Shown here: positions 8,883 to 17,500 of the stretch, piece after piece
How positions within the stretch are numbered: position 1 is the first letter of the stretch
How the letters are laid out: the number at the start of each line of letters is the position of its first letter
Source: Actinidia chinensis
Lineage: Eukaryota; Streptophyta; Magnoliopsida; Ericales; Actinidiaceae
DNA: 17,500 bases
Assembly: GCA_009663005.1 (NCBI GenBank)
Contig: CM018895.1
Span: 20,197,548 to 20,215,047 of the forward strand
Direction: 5' to 3'
Translations under genes and position numbers: made by a program
Notes under the pieces: generated by a model
The model's database searches: none
Told to the model about the DNA's origin: nothing
What the model saw: only the letters and a program-made list of their open reading frames with translations

Positions 8883-9839
8883 TGTTGAAATAAAAGTTTA
8901 TTTTATTTTGATGATTAAGCTAAGTCAAGTTTAAACACCGATGAAAATCGTATTAAGGAAGAAAAAATAAACAAACACGTGCTAAACTTATATTAGTCAC
9001 AAACAAATTTATTTTAAGAAGAAAAGAACTACAAAGATTGATAAAACAACTTAGAATTCCAATAACTGAAGTCAACTGGTTTACATTCGTAAAAGAAACA
9101 ACAGTGGTATTGAAAGTAAAGCTAATCATGTTTAAAGTGAGAATTGAAACTCTCTACAAATCATATTCAATGCTATCATTCACGCAAAAATGGTAGAAAA
9201 GCTAAATAAAAGATTGAACTCAAATTGAATAGTTAACCGCCCAAATTGATAAAAAGACAAAGCATAAACTGCTATTGTCACAAGTTCAATCTACCGAATT
9301 AATTGACCAAAGCTTAAGAGTCTCAACCAAAGTCTGAAGGTTCAAAATAGTTGCCCAAGTTGCTCACTCAAAATATAGTTCAGACAACACCGAAGTTCAC
9401 ATTAGGTCGACCAAAGTTAAAGAAGGTACAACCAGAAAGTGAAATAGAGGACATGCGTGCTCACTAGAAAAACAGGTTTACTACGACCAAATTTTATATT
9501 CGGTCGATCGAAGTTAAGAAAATCACAGCTGAATTTAAAACAGAGCAACTAAGTGCTCTCTAGAATTGAAGAACAACGTCTATCAAACTTGACATTCGGT
9601 TGACTGAAAGGAAAAAGCCCTCGACTGAAGTTATAAATCACTTAGTAGACAGAATGAACAAGCCATTAGAATTTCATTACAACCACGATCGAAGTTCAAG
9701 GTCGGTTGGCCGAAGGTGTCGATTGAAGTTCGAAAAGTTGATCCTGACTGTCCAAATAAAGATTTAACGGCTGAGATTCAATCAGAATGACTAGATCAGA
9801 AGTATCAAATTCTGTAACGACTCTAATCTACTTTTGGCT

Positions 9840-9847
9840 TATAAATA
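9840..9847 (+). promoter_or_regulatory. LTR2 TATA box
   Basis: TATAAATA followed by CAATTTTGGG is identical in context to the TATA box of LTR1. Here it is not preceded by the G-rich insertion. Confidence 0.6.
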
Positions 9848-10053
9848 CAATTTTGGGGGTTGTTGGTAATATATTGAAGTGCCATATATTTTTAAAATCA
9901 CTTGTATTCAATACTTCAATCCCTTTATCATTTACTTATGAGTTTTGATTTGTGAGAGTTAGATCACTCTAGACAAAAGAAAGTTTCATTATAATTATCC
10001 TTGTTCTAGAATTGGTTAGATAAGAGTTACTTTAATTGGAAAAATCAATATAA

Positions 10054-10152
10054 GTTCTAGTGTTTGTAAAGGTTGTGAAGATCAATATAGTTCCCAAGAG
10101 ATGGAGTCTCTTGAACACTAGAAGAGTTCTAGTGTTTGTAAAGGTTGTGAAG
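10054..10152 (+). repeat. 27-bp direct repeat with internal inverted repeat in LTR2
   Basis: A 27-bp sequence starting GTTCTAGTGTTTG occurs identically at 10054-10080 and 10126-10152 (period 72). Between them lies AACACTAGAA (10114-10123), the reverse complement of TTCTAGTGTT in both copies, so the transcript could fold into alternative hairpins. LTR1 lacks the block. Confidence 0.85.
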
Positions 10153-10260
10153 TACCCGCAAACTTGAAGATAGTAAATTTTCAAGGAGAATCTTGAAGAG
10201 TAGACGTAAATCGAGATTTGTCAGACCACTATAAATCTACGTTCCAATCGAGTTTTAAAA

Positions 10261-10436
10261 AACAATTATAACTAAACAACGTATATTGCAAATAACTAAA
10301 CATCTTCTATTGTAGAGCACAACTTATGTAAAACCTTGATAATTCAAACATAAAAATAAGCTTTTTAAGATGTTCTTGACCCACAAATAAAAAGCAAAAT
10401 TTGTGACGAGCTTTCTAAAACATGAAAAAGCGAAAA
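10261..10436. other. Short junction DNA between LTR2 and copy B
   Basis: AT-rich sequence not clearly assignable to LTR2 or to copy B. It may hold the decayed LTR end or an insertion scar. No coding or RNA feature. Confidence 0.4.
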
Positions 10437-11260
10437 CTGCAACCACCAAAATTGTGGGCAATACTCCGAGGATTCTTAGGGCAAGTATTTGACGCTGACC
10501 TGGAACACATGTCTCGCTCTTTGATTAAAGCATATGCTCAAAATCACATTTTTAAAGATAAAATCACGCTTATTTTCATTATTTTACGAATAAAAAGTTT
10601 TAATACATCATTACTGCACTGTCAACACAATTGTGATTGGAGAGGGAAATTTCATTGTTTTCACCAAGTCCAAGTCTACTACTGTTGAGTTGTAAACAAA
10701 TCCATAGTATCAAGACCAAACCCCCCCAGTTCCCAAATCAAAACACTTGGCCTTGAAATATGTTAAATCAACAAATTTTTTTCCATGCAAAGTAAGTAGT
10801 GCGTTTTGTGGAGGTGCTGGTGAGATGAGTTAAGGGTATTTTTTTTAACGACCTAGTTCCTTTAAAGTTGGAATTTGGATTGCTCCAGTGCAATTCAAAT
10901 TTTTTGAGTTCACTTTGGGCTAAGTTTGATCATTCAAAATGTTTATATTGTAAACTCTAATGTCAAGATCAGTATTACAAAAGATGCGTTGATCGAAACA
11001 CAATCTAGAATCCGTTTATTACTGTCTCATATTCGAAACTTCTGAAGTGTCATCAATTTTTAATTTGGGGTTTAAATCCATTGTTAATGGACAGTGAGAT
11101 TAATTCTTTAAATTAGTGGGTCCTGAGACAGATACCGAATTATTAAAAATAGTATATTTGTGGAAAATATTATACAATTAATTATTAGGAACGAAAGAGA
11201 TTAGGAGCTTTTAGTCCCTGCTCTTTTACTCCTACTATCCATGCCTTCAAAACAAATGAA
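10437..11260 (+). repeat. Segment copy B (truncated) of the three-copy duplication
   Basis: This copy aligns with copy C from about 12125 to 12960, with frequent substitutions and small indels. Shared blocks include CCGAGGATTCTTA, GGAACACATGTCTC, GCTCAAAATCACA, TTGTAAACAAAT, TTTGAAATATGTTAAATCAA, AACGACCTAGTT, AATTTGGATTGC, GAAACTTCT and AGGAGCTTTTAGTCCCTGCT. It stops where the inverted LTR begins, so it lacks everything from the CACTA end onward. The 88-residue frame at 10422-10688 is not conserved in copy C and is not a gene. Confidence 0.8.
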
Positions 11261-11264
11261 TGTG

Positions 11265-12090
11265 TGTATGTTTTTATCACTTCAATCCATTCCTAACAAC
11301 CCCAAGGGTTAATTTTAAAAGTTCCAAATTGGATAGAGACGTTGCATCATTAATTGCACTAAAAAGAACCGTTCTGATTTGATTTCAGTCATTGGATCTG
11401 AGATTTTGATATGCTAGAGTGAAATTTAAAAGTCGGTCGTCGTACTTTCTAAAACTTTGGTTGACCGAACTTTAACTTCGGTCATGTTTGAACTGAATCT
11501 CTAAGTGGCTAAGTTAATTGCTCTATTTTACTTTCCTGAACTTCGATCGTCCCTAATTTGGACTTTAGACTTCGGTCAACTAAATTTTAAGTTCGGTCGT
11601 TTTTGTACTGCATTTTCAGGGGTTTGCTTAGATACTCTGCTTAGATACTCTGCTTCATCTTTTGAATTTGGCTTCTACCTTAAAGATTCGGCTGTGCTCT
11701 GAACTTTGGTCGTGTACTTCTGAATGTTCGGTCGACCATTAAGTTGGATTGTCATTAGCTTGTTTTTCCAGAGAGCTTTTACTTACATTATTAATTGAGA
11801 GTTCCTAGCATTCGGCTGTGCTTTGGGACTCAGTTCTTGAACTTTGGTCGATCCTTCTTGGACTTCGGTCGCCTCTGACTGAGTTTCTGAGAGCATACTC
11901 TGTTCTTAACAATAATCTTTGTTTTGCTTGTGTTAGCATTCGACGTTCAAACTCTTTTAGATCTACCCAAGTCTATTTCTAAGACCACCCTTTATTTTTC
12001 TTTTTATCGATGATTTTCAAACGCAACTTAGTTTAATCCTTTGTAATCATCAAAATTAATTACTTTATTTAATAAATATAATTTATTTGT
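11265..12090 (-). repeat. Inverted SIRE-like LTR fragment (LTR3)
   Basis: Read on the minus strand, the piece near 12030-12080 gives AAATAAAGTAATTAATTTTGATGATTACAA, matching the start of LTR1 (TAAAGG...GTTTTGATGATTACAA) in parts. Next come many TTCGGTC/GACCGAA motifs (on + about 11460-11870). The piece near 11290-11420 gives CTCAGATCCAATGACTGAAA and CTTGGGGTTGTTAGGAATGG, matching LTR2 around 9770-9880. The region past the TATA position seems lost, so the LTR is 3'-truncated. Frames such as 11505-11702 are shadows. Confidence 0.7.
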
Positions 12091-12342
12091 AAAAGAAAAG
12101 TGTAATTTTTTTGATGGTGTCAATTGACCCCACGACCATTGTGACATATACCCCGAGGATTCTTACGGTAAGTATTTTAGGTGACGGAACACATGTCTCA
12201 GTCTTTGAGTAAAGCATACGCTCAAAATCACAATTTTTAAAGATATTCCACATATTTTTCATTATTTCACCAATAAAATAGTATCAATACATCACTACTG
12301 TCAGCACTATTGTGGTTGGAGAGAGAAATTTCATTATTTTAT

Positions 12343-12380
12343 CAAGTCCAAGTCCAAGTCCAAGTCCAAGTCCAAGTCCA
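12343..12380 (+). repeat. (CAAGTC)6 hexamer microsatellite
   Basis: There are six perfect CAAGTC units plus CA. At the same place copy B has about 1.5 units and copy A about one, so the tract grew in copy C after the duplication. Confidence 0.95.
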
Positions 12381-13289
12381 CTCCTGCTGAGTTGTAAACA
12401 AATACATAGTGGCTCAAGACCAAACCCCACAGTTTCCAAATCAAAACACTTTGGCTTTGAAATATGTTAAATCAACAATTTTTTTCCATGCAAAATAGTT
12501 ACTGTGGTTTTGTGGAGGTTGTTGGTGCATGAGTTATGGATATTTTTTTAACGACCTAGTTTCTTTGAAGTTGGAATTTGGATTGCACAAGTGCAATTCA
12601 AGTTTTTTGAGTTCACTTTTGGACCCTGTTTGATCATTTAAAATATTTATATTGTAGACTCTGATGCCAAGATCAGTATTAAAAAAAGACCACGTTGATC
12701 GAATAAATTTAGAATCCGTTCATTAATATCCCGGATTCGAAACTTCTTAGGTGTTACTAATTCTTAATTTGGGTTCAAACCCACCGTTAATGGACAGGAG
12801 ATTAATTTTCTAGATTAGTGGGTCTTGAATCAAATACCGAGTTATCAAAAATACTATATTGTGGAAACTATTAGTACAATTAATTTGTTAGGAATGTAAG
12901 AGATAGGAGCTTTTAGTCCCTGCTCTTTTTGGCCTACTATCCCTTTCCTTGCAAAACATATGTAGTGTATCCCATCTTTAAAATTTTAGAACTCAGTAAT
13001 TTTCTTGTAAGTTGTAACTCATTAGTATCCACAAGAAATATCAAAAATAGTCACCTCTCCGCCGTAAAAACTCTTTGCCACGGAAGGACTAGGTTGGCAA
13101 TTGGTGGGGTTGCAATAACTTTTTGCGTTGACATCAGACCATGGCAAACACTGTTGCTACACTTTTTCAACTAATAATCCCAAGGCAAAAAATAACAGTA
13201 TAAATTGTTACTCTAAAACATTAATCCCTCATGGCTTATAAATTTTCAACATGGTCTAGTCAAATCCATATTACTATTAAAACGAAAGA

Positions 13290-13753
13290 TGTTTGTCGAC
13301 TTTTCAATTCCCAAAATGCCCTTGGTTCAATAAAAAAAGGAATATTGAAGTTGTGATTTTGTTTTTGAGGAAAAAAAAAAACTTACTCTCACTTAGACAC
13401 GTAAAACCAAGCCTTTTATTTTACTCCTCCAGAATTCATTCTATTCATTCCAGCCATAACAGACAACGCTTCGGTAATCCTATCAACTCCATTGTGTCTT
13501 CTTCAATTGCCCAATAGCTTCTTCTTCACTCTTATCTTCGAAAGAAACTTTCCCTTGATTGTTTATGCTATCTAACCTAAATCATTCAGAGAGCAGGAGA
13601 GGTGGAAATAATAGCAGCTTTCTAAATGAACCCTATTATTTAGGAGATGTCTTTCTACTTGGGAAGTGGAGCAAACATAGTCTACTTCAAATGAAAATTG
13701 AGGAGTGGATTCCGGTTACGGATAAGAATGATTCTCTCAAATTGAAATGTTAA
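13290..13753 (+). other. Copy-C-specific stretch with a small unrecognised ORF
   Basis: This stretch is present in C and absent from A, where TACCATTAAAAATGATTCTG bridges the point. It contains a leader-like, CT-rich part (about 13400-13550) and an ATG frame at 13559-13753 (64 codons) with NLNHSESRRGG, NEPYYLGDVFLLGKW and KIEEWIPVTDKND. The residue mix is less biased than in neighbouring shadow frames and could be a captured gene fragment, but I recognise no family. Its last dozen codons are shared with copy A, where they are not part of a longer frame. I would not call it a gene without a match. Confidence 0.25.
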
Positions 13754-13910
13754 AGGATGCATATAATCATAATATTAAGTCTGCCTTGGTGTCAAATTGT
13801 GATATTTAGTAAGTTAAAAAGAGGATATTCTTATTCAAGGGAGGAATAATGATGGGGATGTCTTTTCATCTCTAGATCAGAAGAATATACAACACATTTA
13901 CATCTATATT

Positions 13911-14290
13911 ATGAATCTCCTCTCTATCCCAACTTTAAAATCTTCCAGATATATTAAGAAAGCATCCCTAATAAACTTGGCATGGTCCAAAACGTGTAGC
14001 ATTAAACCTTATCATGTCCCTCTCTTCATCTTTAAAATCTTCAAGATATTTCAAAAAAACATCCCTAATGAACTTGACAGCGGTCCCAAGTCGTGTAGCA
14101 TTAAATCCATTGTTTGTCCCTCACTACAATCTTTAAAATCTTCAAGATATTTCAAGGAAACATCCCTAATAAACTTGACAATGATCCAAAGTTGTGTAGC
14201 ATTCTCTCCCATCTTTAAAATCGTCAAGATATTTTATAGAAACATCCCTAATAAACTTGATTGTGATTCAAAGTAGCGTGTTATGTCCCT
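13911..14290 (+). repeat. Short tandem array, about 4 units of the 100-bp repeat (copy C)
   Basis: The same unit as at 7613-8882 is seen: CTTTAAAATCTTC, ATATTTCAAG, ACATCCCTAATAAACTTGA, TCCAAAGT and GTGTAGCATT recur about four times with periods of roughly 83-100 bp and more divergence. The last unit decays at TTATGTCCCTCTCTTTT. The frame at 13911-14276 is the array read in translation. Confidence 0.9.
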
Positions 14291-15430
14291 CTCTTTTAAA
14301 GTATAATTTATTATTTATTTTATTAATTAATTCCAGATATCAAGTCAACACATGGTAGGCTTTTAAAATTACATTTTGTGGCTGAAGATGGTACCTGTCA
14401 TTCAAAATATTGACCCTTGCCGAGGTTGGTGAATTGACTGCAAGCGGAGGACAATTACACACATTGTCTTGGCCTTGGATATTTCTCATCTAAACTAAAA
14501 ATTTGGACTGTAAATGGTGGCAGTTGACAAAATGGGCCCATCAATGGATGAGTACTAACAAAAGAATTTATTAAAAACCGAAAGATCTCTTAAAAAAGCC
14601 AAAATTTGGAGACTTGTTAGACATATAATTTGGGGCCAATTTTGAACAAAAACAAATGAGGAATTCATACGTCTTTTTAACCGGATCCAAATTCGAATAT
14701 GCTATCTATGTGAGATGATTAACATCCGATATTTTTTTTATTCAAAACGAATAAAGAGTGAATGAAAAATTGACACCAAAATTCACTAGTTGAATATTAG
14801 GTGAAGAATGGTTAAAAAATTGTTCCGCATTGGTCATTTATGAGACCTTTAGTGGGTTTACAGGCTTCTCCTTGAACTTGGGCTTGGACTAAGGGGCACC
14901 ACGGTTCTCTGGAGGAGGGAGGACCTAGCACCTTATGTGTTGACCTTTTCAAAAGTTTTTATTTTTCAGCACCTTATTATTTTTTATATATGATTTTAAA
15001 GCGGTTCAAAAGTTTCTTATAGTTGTGGTAATTGGGTCCTTTCATTACGTAGTTTCGGCCATATGCTACGTATATGGGCAGTCAAATGAGCAAAAACTTT
15101 CATTAACAAATTAAACGATTGCTCTGAAGAGTTACAAAGGAGAATGTGTGAAGAACTTTCTCTCCAAAGCCCCACCAAAATCAAATATAAATTTTCTCCA
15201 AACCTTAACTAGAATCAAACCAAAAACTTTGTCAAACAAAAGGATTAAAGATTCACCAAAGTCCTCAATTGTGGCACCAAAGGAACTACAAAGTTCGTCC
15301 AAATACTAAGGGTCAACCCAGTCCCCTATAGGGGGCTTCAAAGGAACTATGAAGTTTAACAATATGAGAGTCTTTCCAAATTTATAACTATGGAATCCCT
15401 CATAAAAAGATAGTGTATGGAAATCTATTA
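14291..15430. other. AT-rich DNA of unknown origin, possibly CACTA interior
   Basis: About 1.1 kb with no supportable ORF, RNA gene or tandem repeat. Short A-rich runs rich in CCAAA occur at about 15160-15320. If the CACTA termini at 7053 and 15431 belong to related elements, this would be 3' interior of the element carried by copy C. I see no transposase motif. Confidence 0.4.
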
Positions 15431-15443
15431 CTTTCTTGTAGTG
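15431..15443 (+). mobile_element. CACTA-type transposon 3' terminus
   Basis: CTTTCTTGTAGTG is the reverse complement of CACTACAAGAAAG and matches the terminus at 7053 (CACTACAAGAAAAG) except for one A. It is followed by ATTTC, while the 7053 end is preceded by CATTT, so a 3-bp duplication ATT or TTT is possible but not exact. The interior would be to the left. Confidence 0.5.
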
Positions 15444-15979
15444 ATTTCTTTTATTTTACTTTTTGATTTATTTCTAAAATATGCAGGGTTCCATTTTAAG
15501 AGTTCGCTTAGGAAAGCTTAGGGCCGGCCCCTGATTAGATTCATGTATAAGTCAGTAAATAAAGAGATTTCATGCACTGTTGATTCACTGTGAAAACAAA
15601 TTGAAGTATTTTATTTGTTCAGCGTACAATCACTGTATTTCAAGAGACAGACATCTAAAACAGTAAACACAGTGATGAAGGAAAATTCTGCATTCAAGGA
15701 CATAGTGTTAAACACGAGCCTTGATTATTCTCCTTCGAATTGCTCATTGCAGATTCTACAATTTTTTTATACAAAGCATATCTTCTTCTGCAATCAGTCT
15801 TTTGTGTTCAAACCACAGGATCTGTTTCTGATTTTGTCTCTAAAAGTAATTGTTGTTTCCAAAACAGTTTTGGGTTATGTTTATGCAAAATCAGAGTTTT
15901 TAAATAATTTAGTTTCTGCAAATTAAATCTGTTTCTATAATTATATATATCCAAATGTATGGAATGATTTTTCCTTTTA
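15444..15979. other. No recognised feature
   Basis: GGGCCGGCCC at 15521-15530 is a perfect 10-bp palindrome of a kind often seen at plant DNA-transposon ends, but I find no partner. The 103-codon frame at 15615-15926 is open but has no recognisable motif, and its surroundings do not look genic. Confidence 0.4.
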
Positions 15980-16800
15980 GCTCCCATTCATATTGATACT
16001 AGCGGAGGTACTAGACCTCATAGGAATCAAACTAAGTAATTGTGGGGTTGTTGTTATACGAAAGGAGGAGAGGAAATCGAGGATAGACACCCGCGGTGGT
16101 CCTAGAAGCTGCGTGGGTGGCTCTGGCCTCCTGAGCGACTGACTTGTGATGCCTTGCTTGTGAGCACAACAACAGTAAGAATGGTCGCCGGAGTTGTTTT
16201 TGAGAAATAGCTCTCTGACGGTCAAGTTAGACGTCTAGAATCATAGAGAGAGAAAGTATGTGCATCTTTGGTTGGAGTACATTCACATCTGCGTCTATGA
16301 GAACAACCGTGTTCTCCTTTATACCTAGACTCAGCACGTGACTCGACGTTTGCTGTGTCAGTGAGTGGGTGGCTGGCCAAGCATCTATGGCGTGGCTAGA
16401 AGCTTACCATCAACCTGTCGCGTCTCCATTAGGGCATGGAGGCTGTCAGAAGGCACTTGCCATGCAAATTACCTTTTGTCCCCAATCATCCTTTGGGATT
16501 AGCACTAGCCGTTACCCCTCGCCCAAGCTTTTAGCGCAGTTATTATTTTGAGGTCGCTAAGTAGCAGCACCTTGGGGGTAGGGATGGGCTTAGCTCGGGA
16601 GGGCATTCTTTTGTAGTGGTGATTCTCCGAGCTCCGGCATAGTGGGTCTCCGAGCTCGCCCCGTGGCGACGGTTGGTCAAACCTCTACCCTAGCAAGGTC
16701 AATGTCGAATGGTGCCTATACCAAGCTCCAGCATAGGGAGCCACCGAGCTCACTCTGTCGAGATAGCTCGTTGGTGGGTTCCTTCCCTAGTAGGGTCAAG
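15980..16800 (-). repeat. Minus-strand LTR-like region, probably Ty3/gypsy type
   Basis: On the minus strand the order is: U3-like GC-rich DNA with a 94-bp tandem duplication, a TATA box (TATAAA, + coordinates 16318-16323), GGAGAACACGGTTGTTCTC just after it, ACTTTCTCTCTCTATGATTC, and CTAACTTGACCGTCAGAG (about 16211-16229). The last motif resembles CTGACTTGAGCGTCGGAG, which I recall from R/U5 regions of many plant gypsy-type and small non-autonomous LTR elements. The 82-residue minus frame at 15977-16225 falls in this presumed R/U5 and is not a gene. No clear TG...CA borders, primer-binding site or polymerase are visible, so borders are approximate. Confidence 0.5.
16299..16323 (-). promoter_or_regulatory. 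TATA box and start-site hairpin of the minus-strand LTR
   Basis: The minus strand reads TATAAA (16323-16318), then GAGAACA-CGGT-TGTTCTC (16316-16299), a perfect 7-bp inverted repeat with a 4-base loop just downstream of the TATA box, near the expected transcript start. The promoter role is inferred from order and spacing. Confidence 0.45.
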
Positions 16801-16810
16801 TTATGTCATT
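16627..16810 (-). repeat. Diverged 94-bp tandem duplication in the U3-like region
   Basis: CCGAGCTCCGGCATAG at 16627 recurs as CCAAGCTCCAGCATAG at 16721. Each is followed about 15 bp later by CCGAGCTC and ends with CCCTAGCAAGGTCAA (about 16688) or CCCTAGTAGGGTCAA (about 16786). The GAGCTC core is palindromic and could be a repeated enhancer-like element of the LTR. Confidence 0.75.
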
Positions 16811-17500
16811 GTATAATTTTTTCCCTTACGATTGTCCCTTAGTATGCATGAGTTGGGTAGATGCTTGCCGAGATCATGTGAGCTGGATGTGCTCGCTCTT
16901 TAGGTTCGGTTCTTGTTGGGCAAGCCAAGGCTTGCTAGCTATTTTTCTTTTTTCTTTTTGTTCTGTCTGCATCTGTCACTCCACCATAAATATTGGAGCC
17001 ATGCATCTAGAATCTGGTTAGCCTACAGGCATGCCTAAGTTTGTGTGCATAAATTCTTTACCTGCCCATAGGACCGCTTGGTTGGGACATGTACGTACAC
17101 ATGGTTGCCACATTCACATGTCCCATGTGTCTTGTAGGGTAGTTACCGGTGCGTAGCTCTACGCGCCCACTAAGATACATTTTGGCTACTTTCCTACCTC
17201 TTCGCCTTCCTTATTCAGCGTCTGCTTGATTTTCATTATGTTTTGAAATTTTGAGAGCCTTCTGAGAGAGATAAAGCATATCCCTCTATCTGCTACTCTA
17301 CTTTTTCGATAGCTTTTTTGGCCATCATTTCCATTCCCAGCTGACGGTCTTCGATCTCGTCCCAATCTTGAGTCTAATTGATTTCTCTTCTGTTAGTCTG
17401 ACATTTCTACTGTGTCATTGGTCTTCTTGTTTTTGCATCGTTATTTGCCCTTTGCTATTCTACTTCTGTGAGAATTTTGCATCTATGCGTACAGACTTTG
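16811..17500. other. GC-richer DNA, possibly transposon interior or further U3
   Basis: Nothing certain. On the minus strand about 17239-17373 reads EIEDRQLGMEMMAKKAIEK, a stop, then QIEGYALSLSEGSQNFKT, which has coding-like composition but stops on all sides. It could be a decayed element ORF. Plus frames at 16642-17021 show no motif. A palindrome-rich stretch (TGTACGTACA at about 17090, CACATG repeats to about 17130) is visible. Confidence 0.3.

Larger units (their letters stand above)
8883..10260 (+). repeat. SIRE-like LTR (LTR2), solo or truncated, inserted in the tandem array
   Basis: This LTR starts TGTTGAAATAAAAGTTTATT directly after an interrupted array unit (GCATTAAAGCC) and matches LTR1 in several blocks. 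Its U3 is full of TTCGGTCGA-type motifs, with a TATA box at 9840-9847. It retains about 300 bp missing from LTR1: a 27-bp direct repeat (10054-10080 and 10126-10152), and the GTAGACGTAAATCGAGATT plus ACCACTATAAATCT motif (about 10201-10241), which I recall as typical of the 3' part of SIRE LTRs. The 3' border is unclear; similarity fades after about 10245. No primer-binding site (TGGTATCAGAG) and no internal region follow, so it is probably a solo or 3'-truncated LTR. No clean target-site duplication found. Confidence 0.75.
12125..14290 (+). repeat. Segment copy C of the three-copy duplication
   Basis: This is the most complete copy. It begins with the CCGAGGATTCTTACGG block shared with B, continues through the blocks shared with A and B, and ends with a short version of the 100-bp array. 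Compared with A it lacks the MITE and the CACTA terminus, and it has a 440-bp stretch (about 13290-13730) that A lacks. C therefore preserves the empty site of the MITE. Frames at 12929-13174 and 13293-13517 are not conserved in A or B. Confidence 0.8.

Noticed and set aside
3853..10260. LTR1 and LTR2 as the two LTRs of one element with 5001-8882 as its interior
   Set aside because: LTR1 follows a polypurine tract and a pol on its left, so it is a 3' LTR. No primer-binding site follows it, and 8838-8882 is tandem array, not a purine tract.
15977..16225. 82-residue minus frame MTVRELFLKNNSGDHSYCC...
   Set aside because: It lies over the presumed R/U5 of an LTR; the same DNA carries non-coding LTR motifs. 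No protein family recognised.
16369..17021. Plus-strand frames of 60-72 codons in the GC-richer end
   Set aside because: Short, overlapping, no motif, and they cover the duplicated U3-like DNA.
1..17500. tRNA, rRNA, riboswitch, operon or prokaryotic defence-like system
   Set aside because: No such signatures seen on either strand; the content is plant transposable-element DNA throughout.

Overview
This window looks like repeat-dense nuclear DNA of a flowering plant, probably a eudicot. I see no intact host protein gene, no rRNA or tRNA gene, and nothing bacterial. The evidence is the content: a decayed Ty1/copia polymerase of the SIRE (Maximus) type, a second ORF downstream of it of the plant-specific type found in such elements, long AT-rich LTRs with TATA boxes, CACTA-type termini, a foldback MITE, and a GC-richer stretch with the signature of a Ty3/gypsy-type LTR. 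The species cannot be told from the sequence.

Layout. 1-5000 is the 3' half of one old SIRE-like element on the + strand: reverse transcriptase and RNase H remnants (49-1335), a linker with a promoter-like segment (1336-2131), a broken downstream ORF with a C-terminal coiled coil and proline-rich tail (2132-3519), a 3' non-coding part with several polypurine tracts (3520-3852), and the 3' LTR (3853-5000, bounded by TGTTGA/TCAACA). 5370-14290 is a mosaic of three related copies (A, B, C) of one unannotated segment, separated by two more SIRE-like LTRs: one in + orientation (8883 to about 10260) and one inverted (about 11265-12090). Copy A carries a MITE-like insertion that holds an uninterrupted tract of 134 GGT units, a CACTA-type 5' terminus, and an array of about 13 units of a 100-bp tandem repeat. 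Copy C carries only about 4 units. 14291-15443 is AT-rich and ends with a CACTA-type 3' terminus. 15444-15980 shows nothing I recognise. 15980 to about 16800 is an LTR-like region on the minus strand, probably Ty3/gypsy type, and the GC-richer DNA continues to the end of the window.

How the parts work together. Nothing here looks able to act on its own now. The SIRE-like element once encoded its polymerase and a second protein, and sequence signals suggest the second protein may have had its own promoter built from the same modules as the LTR U3. The remaining layout reflects successive insertion, local duplication, deletion and tandem expansion. Most predicted reading frames are by-products of low-complexity or tandem repeats. 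All homology calls come from reading and aligning by eye, with no database search.
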